Assembly: GCA_050084985.1 (NCBI GenBank)
Contig: JBITNC010000001.1
Coordinates: 101,928,001 to 101,992,000 of the forward strand
Direction: 5' to 3'
Source of the DNA: Nageia nagi
Lineage: Eukaryota; Pinophyta
DNA: 64,000 bases
Each line of letters opens with the position of its first letter. Position 1 is the first letter of the stretch. The translations under genes were made by a program, and so were the position numbers. The notes beneath the pieces were generated by a model. The model saw nothing but the letters and a program-made list of their open reading frames with translations, was not told the DNA's origin and did no database searches. This document shows positions 48,117 through 56,978 of the stretch, piece by piece.

Positions 48117-48848
48117 CTAAGGCAAGAAGGAATAACTGTGATTGTTCCCCAAAGCCTGAGATATTAAATAGTTGAAGTGATGGAGATTAATCGGCCTCTT
48201 AATTGAGCGCAACCGATGATAGGGAGAATAGTGTTTTGGATTGAATGGCCGTGAAAAATGCATGCAACAAAAGACCATGGCCTTAGAGAGTGATGGAGTT
48301 GATCGTAAGGTCTGCCATAGAGGGAGCTGGGTAGAGTGAGGGTCAGAAGGTTGGAGAGATGCTTCAGACGAAGTGGGAGGCACTCGTTGAATCGAGGGGC
48401 TACAAGGAGAAGCACAGAGGCCGCACTCATTATACCACAAAGCCCACTCAAAAGTTACAGGCTGTGAGAATTTGTTGTTGTCTGTGTTAAGACCATGCAA
48501 GAGATACAACAACATGTTTTCATTGTTTGAAGCAAGCGACCTCAAAATGCCTTCCAGCTCATCAGTATAATAAAGTTCATCTACCTTGTATCTTTCCTTA
48601 AGGTGGGATAAGGTTGGTATTTTTCCCATCCAGATTACATACTCTTCGCTTAATCTTGGACTAAATAGGAATGCCTTCCCAGTTGATATGTCAATGGCTC
48701 CATAGAAGTCTGGCTCTCTGACTCCAAACAAATACGTAAAGTAACTCTCTTGCCTGAATATGTATTGTGCTCCATATCCTGAATAGTCATAAGCCATTAA
48801 GTTGATGCAAAGGTGTTTCCTGAGATGGCCATAATGCGGTTTCCACAT
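48117..48848 (-). pseudogene. Captured prolidase fragment fused to hydrolase-like piece (E3 cargo)
   Basis: A 243-codon frame with no stop, in the sense direction of E3. Residues 31-134 (48758-48447) read FRQESYFTYLFGVREPDFYG, then TGKAFLFSPRL, WMGKI, LLYLLHGLNTD: the N-terminal (AMP_N) domain of eukaryotic Xaa-Pro dipeptidase (prolidase/PEPD), upstream of the metal-binding catalytic part, which is absent. Residues 8-26 (HLRKHLCINLMAYDYSGYG) instead resemble the strand and loop NLMGYDYSGYG of ABHD17-type alpha/beta hydrolases. Residues after about 135 match neither. The fragment lacks introns, suggesting an RNA origin. Enzymatic function is not expected. Confidence 0.75.
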
Positions 48849-48899
48849 TTAGTGTCCAGCAAATGAATATGCAATTTTTGTATAGTTTTTTTTGTTAAA

Positions 48900-49130
48900 A
48901 TTAGGGCTGCTGCTGCGCTTGGCAGAGGAGGGCGAGGGAGAGAGAGAGGGCGAGGAGTAGGAGTGGCTGCGTTCTTACAAACAATGCGCAGACCCTTTCA
49001 ATGTATCCATGTTATGCATATCCCTCAAGCATTGCAGCCCATAGACTGCATTTCAACGAGGCATTTTGTCAAACAGTTCGCAGACCCTTTCAACGTACTG
49101 TTTTGTTACTTGACCCCCCCAAATTTTTAT
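48900..49130 (-). pseudogene. Captured PPR fragment and GC-rich sequence (E3 cargo)
   Basis: On the minus strand from about 49107: VERVCELFDKMPR, with the frame continuing as RDMHNMDTLKGSAHCL (to about 48985), then a purine/pyrimidine-biased GC-rich stretch to 48905. The motif is the PPR ARELFDKMP type. The RDMH phrase is echoed by DMHQTATLQW in the E2 cargo, so the PPR part may have been captured before E2 and E3 separated. Confidence 0.6.
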
Positions 49131-49614
49131 ATATAATTTTTTTATATATATACAAATGCTGATAACTATATTTTTTTTAAAAATATATATATATGCAAAA
49201 ATCATAAATTTTATGACAAATAGAACCCTCATAAACCCCTTTTTTTTCTTTTAATGGGATTAGTGATTAATCAATGTTACTAACAAATAAAATGTTAGTA
49301 AAAAAAAATTGCATTACATAGTATCCTCTTAAAAGGTATATCATGTATAAAGCATTTTGTAAAAAACATGCTACTAACATAAGAGGTTAGTATAAAAAAT
49401 GCTTGCATTACCATTTTGATCATATTTTGCAAAAAAATAAGTTCCAATATCTCACAAAATATATTAGTATCTAATGCAATAATCCATAAGATAGCCAAAT
49501 GAGAAGGAAATTTATACCTTCTCTTAGTTTTACCTCACCAATGGGGTGTAAGATGAGGAATGAAGGCCTTCAAGATGTTGAAGAAGAGCTTCCACACCAA
49601 GCTCTAATACTAAT

Positions 49615-50089
49615 TGAAGGAATTAGACCTACTCTAATTCTCAAGGTCCAAGACTAGGAAACTCAATCATTCAACATAACAACATTCACATAAGATAACA
49701 CAAATATAATGTGGTTCCTCCCTCCTTGAGAGTACATCCACTAGTTCTCTATTCTCAATCTATGCACCTCTTACTACAATTCTCTTTCTCTCCTACACAA
49801 ACTAGTAGAGTAATCTTACTCCAAATCTTAGTTATGTTACAAGAGGAGAGGCCCTCTATTTATAGCTTGAGAGCACCTCCCTAACCTCCCTTTAACCCAA
49901 GGGTAAGGTTAGGGTTACAATAAATGTATGACCTAACTTTAACCTACCAACTAACCCCATGGTAAGGTCAAAGTCCACACATAATAAAGAATTCAATTAA
50001 TCCCTTAAGGTATCTACATATCCTTTAAGTGATTAATTGAATTTACAAGGAGTTTAGATATTCACAATATTTCATTACAAATTCTAACA
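49615..50089 (-). mobile_element. E3 5' LTR
   Basis: 475 bp. The adjacent PBS (minus strand, about 49601-49613) is mutated to TTAGTATTAGAGC. Confidence 0.93.
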
Positions 50090-51778
50090 GAAAGGTGGAT
50101 CCATTTTTGATGGATTATGTTACATTACTAAATCCAAGTCTCTTTTGTTGATGGCTTTTGTTACATGCATCTTTTATTGACGATGTGTTGTATAGTGTTG
50201 ATTTTGTTGTACAACTTCATGGTAAGTTCGCTCTACGTGAGGAACTCATTGTACAACTTGGCCTATCTTGCACTATTCAATTATCCATATGTGAGGAACT
50301 CGTATGTGCATACTCTATTTTTTAATCATTCTAGTACTGTTTAGTTATCCATATGTGAGGAACTCTTATGTATCCTTTGGCACTATTCAATTCTTCATAT
50401 GTGAGGAACTCGTATGTGCATGCTCTTTTTGTAATGATAATCAACACATATTTTATATACAGCAGGTGAATATATGTATTGGCTTAGCATCCTCTGTGAT
50501 GACTTATAGTGCACCATAAAATCTATGTATTTTTCATTGACTATAAGTATTGGCTTAGCATCGTCTGTGATGAATTATAGTGCAACATACATCCAAGTAT
50601 CTTTTGGTGATTATAAGTATTGGCTTGGCATCTTCATGATGGCTTATAGTGCACTAATGGCCAAACTCTTTTCTACTTCCATAATGATGGAAGATAGATC
50701 CATGATGATGGATTATTTACATATTATCGAATAAATTTTAATCATTTCAATTGATTCATGCTACCAATTTCATAATTTCTCTCATAACTAGTAGCATGGT
50801 TAAGATGGACTTTTAATTATACATCTTGGCTCACTCTTGGTAAAGTCAAGTTTGTTTGTGAGATATCTTGACTCACTCTTGGTAAAGTCAAGTTATTTTT
50901 TGTGGCATCTTGACTCCTTCTTGGTAAAGTCAAGCTTATTTATTATGCCTTCTTGACTCACTCTTGGTAAAGTCAAGTGTATTTTGTGTTCCATCTTGGT
51001 TACTCTTGGTACAGTCATATTTTTGTATGGCACCTTATGGCTCTATGCATCTTAATGTGGTACTTATGATGGGATTTTATGCCTTATGATATTTGTTTTG
51101 CCTTTATATCTTACCATCCATATTGGTCACATTGGCATTTCTTCATGGCATGATTCATGTCACATTGTCACACATGTATTTGTTTGATGAAGTTATCATC
51201 AAGAGGGAGAAAATGTCTGGTTGGTTGTATTGTTGTGATGACATCCCTCATATAAAAACAAATACAATAGCAATAAACAACTACAAATGAAAGAATATGA
51301 GACATAATTTTTTAATTTTTGATGCATATCAATTAGTTGATAGTGCACATGTCTTGATATATGCACATGTGATATTCTTAGATATCATACTTGATGATTT
51401 ATATCATCCTTGTTGTTGTGCATTTTTTATTTCTTGACATGTGTATATGCTTTATTACGATCAATGTATGGATAGTATGATTCAATTCATGTTGATATGA
51501 ATGTATAATGCTTCTAACTGATCTTGTTATAAGCTGATTGTAGTTTGCAAGTTTCCTCTAAGAGATTGTAGGTTACTTGTGACAACAGTTGTAATACTTC
51601 TTAGTTTTTGGCATTTGGATCTTCAACCTTCTCTCCTTTATATAAAGTCTCAAAGGGTCTTTTTTCTCTCAAAATTGTAAAGCTTTGTTTGGCTATATGT
51701 ACACTTTGTAGTATGAGTAAAACCTCTTTGTAAAATCATTATTTTTCTAATCATTCCCAAAATAACATTAAGGGGGAG
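50090..51778 (+). other. E4 3' region: three hairpin repeat families
   Basis: No coding. Contains (a) a degraded unit of the E2/E3-type array at 50210-50260 and three GTGAGGAACTC units to 50425; (b) three copies of the second hairpin at 50465-50514, 50538-50584 and 50607-50654; (c) the CTTGACT...AGTCAAG array at 50824-51020. The polypurine tract TTAAGGGGGAG ends at 51778. Confidence 0.8.
50824..51020 (+). repeat. E4 CTTGACT/AGTCAAG hairpin array (five units)
   Basis: Units of about 50 bp: arm CTTGACT, loop CACTCTTGGTAA, arm AGTCAAG, then a variable spacer. Unit 1 has CTTGGCT (G-U pairable), unit 5 is degraded. Confidence 0.9.
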
Positions 51779-51971
51779 TGTTAGAATTATAATATTATTT
51801 AGGGCATTGTGTAATTAATATTCTTAGCATATTAATAATCACCTAAATTTGGTTATTAGTTGATAATGAGGTTCATGCGTGGTGGGTGGAATACTATTCT
51901 CCACCCAACTTAAAATAATAATTGTTAGGTGGAATAGTGTCTCCACTAACAATACCTAAGGTTAGTTTTGA
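51779..51971 (+). mobile_element. E4 3' LTR, truncated
   Basis: TGTTAGAATTATAATATTAT and onward matches 36165 onward, with an internal deletion near 51950, and ends at GGTTAGTTTTGA. About 260 bp of the LTR is missing. Confidence 0.85.
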
Positions 51972-52394
51972 TAGTTTATAGTCGTTGTTTATTCTTCTAA
52001 ACTTTTTACAATACCTTCATCAATGACATGTGATAAATCATCATTAAATACCTATAACGATAATTTAGAATAACCCTTGAAGTTTGATTTTGGTGTAGTG
52101 TTTCTAGGCTAGATTAACATTTTCAATTATCTTTATCATTTATCATAGCATTATCACTATATATCACATCATTTCTTAGCATAATACATCATTTAGCATA
52201 GCATAAGCATATCACATTGCATTTAAGCACATTTTATCCTTCTATTGTCCATTTGAGTATGAATTATGGGGCTTAACAAGCATTTAAACTAGGGTTTTAC
52301 ACCCATTAGCTTACCTCCGTGGTCTTAAGTACTTAGGGTTCTTCCTAAATATTCAAAATAAGCAAGACACCACTTTTCCATCCAAGATCAAGCT
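51972..52394. other. Unassigned AT-rich DNA
   Basis: TATCATAGCATTATCAC-type sequence with many TAGCAT and ATCAT words, reminiscent of gypsy non-coding regions. No gene. Confidence 0.3.
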
Positions 52395-52913
52395 TGAAGA
52401 CAACTCTCCTAATCTTCAACCAAAGAGTAATCTAAAAAACACAATCACACATAAAGATAAACACAATATATATAGTGGTTCCTCTCAAAAGAGAGTACAC
52501 TCCACTCTAAATTTAAGATCTTATAACTTCTCAAGTATACTTTCTTACAAAGCTCTACAAGCACTCTCTCATCCTATTATTCTACACACTAAGATCATTT
52601 ATTTACTTTCTACAAAAGTGAAGAAGGCTTGATGGAGGCCTTCTATTTATAGGTAAAAATTCGACTTTGGCTCACCTTTTTAACCAAGGGGAACACCATA
52701 AACCAAAGGATAAGCATGTACTTGAACCAAAGGATAAACATATCCTTATGGGATGAGTATAGAACAAGTCTCACTATTTTAAATTCACTAAATACTTAAA
52801 AGGTATTTAAGGATATTTTTAAATATTTAAGTGGATTAATTAGTGAGTTACATTAGGAGAAGATATTTAACCTTTTATATACCTTACACAATAATGCATT
52901 ATTTATTCTAACA
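52395..52913 (-). mobile_element. Copia-type solo LTR (boundaries approximate)
   Basis: On the minus strand it opens TGTTAGAATAAATAATGCAT, similar to the E1 LTR opening, and has an inverted TATA box (CTATTTATAG, near 52648) and the GTGGTTCCTCTCAAAAGAGA phrase also typical of these LTRs. No PBS or polypurine tract adjoins, so it is probably a solo or truncated LTR. Flanks AAGCT and ATATC do not form a target duplication. Confidence 0.55.
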
Positions 52914-52984
52914 ATATCAAAGCAAAGAGCAATATCCAACTATAAGATAAATTCTAGCATCATAACATGTAATGTATCTTTAGG

Positions 52985-53190
52985 TCTTATTCTATTGAAG
53001 CAAAATTTTGGTTGCATTGAGACTCTTGGACCGCTTTAGTGATGTCTTTTCCTATGACATGCTAGAACCTCTGAAAGAGTATAGGGGGAACCTATCAGGG
53101 CTGAGAGATTCCCTCGCCCATAACAAAGGTTGCTTCCTTGATCTCCTCTTCCTTTAAGGGAGCAATAAGAAAGGGAGTTCATATCTCTTC
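52985..53190 (-). pseudogene. L1-type LINE reverse transcriptase fragment
   Basis: Minus-strand translation reads APLKEEEIKEATFVMGEGIS, two stops, PPILFQRF, stop, HVIGKDITKAVQE. This is the N-terminal RT region of plant L1 LINEs (usual form EEIKxAVFxMGxxKAPGPDGFPPxFFQxFW). Short and dead. Confidence 0.7.
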
Positions 53191-54824
53191 AAAAGAGACA
53201 AGGTATGTTTTCTAGGAGAAAGTTTACAAAGATATGATAATGGATTTAATAACATACTATGAAATTATATAAATGATGAAATCTTTTTAAGGATAAAAAT
53301 AAATTAAAATTATTCTTAAAGATTAACATAAAATACCACACTATGGAATACATTTTGTTATACAATTAACTTCTTTGAACTTCAAAATGTAAAATAAACA
53401 TATCAAAGATATTTTCATTATCTTTCATAACATAATATAAGATATAGTTAAGGATTATGTCAATGCTATATTAGCAAAATTGGTAGAAAGAATTGACCAT
53501 GTGAAAGGTCTCATAACATTATTCATAAGACTTGTTAAGTATAAGCCAATGTTTAAGGAAATATCTTTCTTTGGAATGACCTTACACAAATTATTAGGGT
53601 GATCATTTATAAGATAAAGGTGGATCTACAAAAAGTATGATTAATTAATAATTATCTCATCCTAAAAATGTGAAGCAATTAACAAGCCTTCAAGGGAAAA
53701 TACAAGGTACAAAATAATTCATATAATATGTATTAAATGAATGTAAGCCATTTACCATTGTACTATTGAGAAAAAATCTTAATTTAAATTGAATGAGGAA
53801 AAAAGAGAAGGATCAACAATAGAAAAGAAGGAAGTAATAGTTAACAGAAACCCAATACTAGAGAAAGTATGGTAGCACAATAGAGCAAGGGAGTAATTAT
53901 AGTTTAAGAACATATGTTCCTATATTATGCTATATAATATAATACGTATTTAATTATTATAATAAAAAAAATTGGGTCTTAATTTCTAGGAATGGTAAAT
54001 TATTCATAAAACAATGATTCCTTTACAAAGTAAACATGAAACTTTGTGACTTCCACTTCATCATTTTTCCAAATAAACAAATTCTTTTATTACAGCTCTA
54101 TAAAGAGACATATCATCATAAATATCATCAATATATTATTCAGTGATGCTTAAATCATTCTTAACATCAATAATTCATAATTTAAATCCATTGGCCTATT
54201 TCATTCAATTAGGCAGGGTTTTCCTCTCACACCCTCTTTATATGTTTTGGCTATAAAAGCCTTTAGCTATTTTTTCACCCATAAAGTTTCCCTTAGTTTA
54301 GTGAAAGGAATTTTCCTTCCCTCTAATCAAGATCAACTTATTAATGGATATTTTTTGAATGACTCCTTTCTCATCATCCGAGAGGATGAGCATTCTATTA
54401 AGAAGGCATTCATTGGACCAAAAATGGCCTTTGGTAGTGGTCAATTTGAGATGACTTTAAGAGGGCGGGTGTAAGCCTCCACTATATGTGGGTTTGATGG
54501 TAGGTTTTATAGGGCATTTTTAACCCTACACCATAAATCATAAGGTGGTAGGCAAAAACTACCCCTCCATCTCATCCAAACAAAATAAAAAAAAAGCTTA
54601 TGTGAGATTAACCTTACATGGGCTATTTCATTTTCGAGAGGGCGGATCTAGGATTGTTGCAGTATTTAAGAGGAAAGGAAAGAGGAGAGAAGCCGAAGAG
54701 AAGAAGAGAGGAGAGGGGATAATGAGAGGGAGGAGGGGATTGGTAGTAGAGGTGAGGTAGAGGAAAGGAGAAGAGAGGTAGGCTTGGCAACATAAGGGTA
54801 AGGTAAATTCTTCCATATTTTGCA
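53191..54824. other. Unassigned DNA with a purine-rich tract
   Basis: No recognised gene. 54655-54780 is almost purely A/G on the plus strand (AGGAAAGGAAAGAGGAGAGA and similar). A 75-codon frame at 54247-54474 has no known family. Confidence 0.4.
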
Positions 54825-55195
54825 GACATGTCTTAGGGATTTTTTTGAAAACTCATTTTATGCGTATGTTAGGATCATTGTAGATCGTGAAACTATATTT
54901 CCATCATGCATCTTCTCAAACAATTATAGGACCTTGTGTATTCTTTCACATTTTGCATACATGTTTATCAAAGCATTCAAAATCCAAAAATTCAAATTAA
55001 AGGCACCATGTATACACATCCACACATCCAATTTAGGTTTTATAAGTATTTTGGGAATGAAGTTCAACGATCCCTTGATAGTCTTAGGGATTTTCTCTAA
55101 AAATCCATTTTGTGCATATCATGTAATTATTGCAGACCATGAAAATATGTTTGCATTATGCATCTTGTCAAATAATTCTTGGGCCTTGTGAAATA
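54825..55195 (-). pseudogene. PPR fragments, two antisense units
   Basis: Minus strand: AQELFDKMHNANIFSWSAII then YAQNGFLEKI (55190-55080), and ALINMYAKCERIHKVL then LFEKMHDGNIVSRSTMILTY (54975-54855). Both are PPR motifs with stops between them. Confidence 0.75.
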
Positions 55196-56640
55196 TAATA
55201 AATAAATATACAAGGAGAAAATGAGAAAAAAGTAAAATCTTGATATGATTAATTTAAACCTTTTGTCATACAAAAAAATTCAATTATGAAATACATAAGC
55301 TACAATTAGTGGAAAATAAGTAATTGAAAAAGCTTTTGAACACCATGTATTTAAGAAGTATTAAAAATTACTTACAACTTCATCCCACACTTCACTTGTA
55401 AATAAATACGTTCAACATTCATATGGTTTGCTAAATATATTAATCTAATTTATTTATATAATTTTATAATCAAATCTCTTAAGATTTGCATTTCTCAGTT
55501 ATGCAAGTTGAGTACAAACTCTCAAATTTAACATGTCATAAATTCAACAAAACAAGGAAAATTAGGAACAAATATTCAAAGGAAAATTACAAACAAAATT
55601 CAAAGGTAATTAGTACATTAGGTAAAACTTAAATACAATGTATACATTTCACAAGGATAACATTAAATCAAATCAACAGAAGGAGGTCACAACTTTGAAT
55701 CCCTGGTGGTACTACATGACTGCAGTTTGAACGTATTTCGATTGTATTGTGATCGGTTTGTGGGGTCCAGATAAAAACCCTCATATAAAAAGTCCCACCC
55801 GAGTAAAAAACCCACGATTTACCTTGAGTCGTGTGATTAACGGGTATGATCACGACTTCGAGAGGATTAGTGGCTTCAGCTAACACCTCTCGAAGAAAAG
55901 GAAAAAAACAATTATAAACATAATAAAAACTAAAATAATAAGGTGACATTATAAATTTATTTCATAATGTTATTTTTAACATGATACTTAAGTTTTCATA
56001 TAAATAATTCGTAAAACAAGCATTTCTAATCCATCGACAAAGTAATGCTTGATATATTATTTAAATACTTGACAATCTTCATTAAGAATTTTCACGGAAC
56101 TTGGAAAATCCTTATAAAAACATCTTAAAACTATAAGAGTTGAAACTAAAGATCTCAATTAAATATAATAAAATTTCATATACATTTAATAATAAGTACT
56201 CTAATATTATTTAAAATATAAAATCACACAATCAATCTAAAAGGAGATGAAAATCTTTACGTTCAAATTATAACTTAAAAGTTTACTTTAATATAATTGA
56301 AGATTATAATGAAACAAACAAACTTTGAATCCCTGAATTGAAAAATAATATAAGTGCATAAAAAATTAAATTACTTATTAAATAAAAATCTACAGTTCAA
56401 ATCTAAAATCTAAAATCTGACTTGACAAAGCCAAAGGTGACATTTTTAACACTACTCTGGAGCAATACTGGTACTTTTCTATTAAATTTGTTTGACAAAA
56501 GCAGAGAAGTGCAATAATATAATACAGTACAACTTCTTGATTAGTTTTCTCTTTGTTTGATGTGAGTTTTTGCTTCCTCCTTCACCATAATTAGTTAGCA
56601 AAGCCTTTCCAAGTTGGTTGAGATTCTGAGGTACATATAT
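55196..56640. other. Intergenic DNA upstream of the PRPF39-like gene
   Basis: Very AT-rich. A short GC-richer patch at 55690-55900 (minus-strand frame 55668-55949) looks element-derived but is unassigned. No TATA box stands out close to the gene; the last 60 bases should contain the transcription start. Confidence 0.4.
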
Positions 56641-56776
56641 TTAGGGTTTGAAGCAATGGCGCCCTGGCGGAGGTGAGGTAGGGCAGATTCAGGAAGACAA
56701 ATCTGAACTCCTTAACCTTCACCATTATTTACCACATTCTATCTCTCATAATATTGTCACTGAAGTGACAGTAGCC
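56641..56776 (+). promoter_or_regulatory. 5' leader of the PRPF39-like gene with a six-codon uORF
   Basis: Begins at a TTAGGGTTT (telo-box-like) motif. An upstream ATG at 56656 opens MAPWRR and a stop at 56674-56676. The main frame is also open upstream from 56648 to 56776 without an ATG. Confidence 0.5.
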
Positions 56777-56978
56777 ATGGAAGAAGAACAGCAGGAACAA
56801 CATTTGCAGCAGACTGACAATGGGGGTTTGGAAACTCTAGCTGCTGCAACCACTGATATCAGTGAGAGCAATAATGTTGCAAATAATAATAACGAGGGAG
56901 TGCAGAATGGGGATGCCTCTATGGTTGATCAGACTGCCCTCCAAACTCAACCTCAAGCAGAATCTGCAGATATCACAG
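56777..56978 (+). CDS. PRPF39: PRPF39-like splicing factor, coding exon 1
   Basis: ATG in a strong context (GCCATGG) begins an acidic, Q/N-rich, low-complexity N-terminus (MEEEQQEQHLQQTDNGG and on to SADIT) of 67 codons plus one base, ending at CACAG|GTATTA. The single leftover G is completed by the next exon, giving ADIT-VPLTEEDRLW. Plant PRP39 homologues also have a disordered N-terminus before the first HAT repeat. PRPF39 is a U1 snRNP-associated protein needed for 5' splice-site recognition in the nucleus. Confidence 0.7.

Larger units (their letters stand above)
46597..49533 (-). other. E3 leader, putative 5' intron carrying cargo
   Basis: On the minus strand a donor GAG|GTAAAA lies at 49536-49528 and a second AAG|GTATAAA at 49520-49511. 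The acceptor TTTTATGTAG ends at 46597, two bases before the gag ATG. It includes the conserved leader block at 46718-47300 and the cargo at 48117-49130. Confidence 0.6.
41136..50089 (-). mobile_element. Copia element E3, complete but inactive (8.95 kb)
   Basis: Minus-strand insertion inside E4. LTRs are 41136-41612 and 49615-50089; by eye they differ by about eight substitutions and two small indels, so it is older than E2. Flanks AAAAG (41131-41135) and GAAAG (50090-50094) are a target duplication with one mismatch. Leader, gag-pol and hairpin region follow the E2 plan. Confidence 0.95.
36165..51971 (+). mobile_element. Older copia relative E4, split by E3
   Basis: Left part 36165-41135 (LTR, PBS, leader, unidentified 2.4 kb interior, last scrap of pol). 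Right part 50090-51971 (3' hairpin-rich region, polypurine tract, truncated 3' LTR). E3 sits between them on the opposite strand. Gag and nearly all of pol are absent. Confidence 0.8.

Noticed and set aside
48164-48451. 95-codon minus-strand frame overlapping the prolidase capture
   Set aside because: Shifted frame of the same captured sequence. It begins just after the prolidase match ends and has no recognisable family.
54545-54760. Lys/Arg/Glu-rich 71-codon frame
   Set aside because: Arises from the purine-rich tract; no domain and no codon bias evidence.
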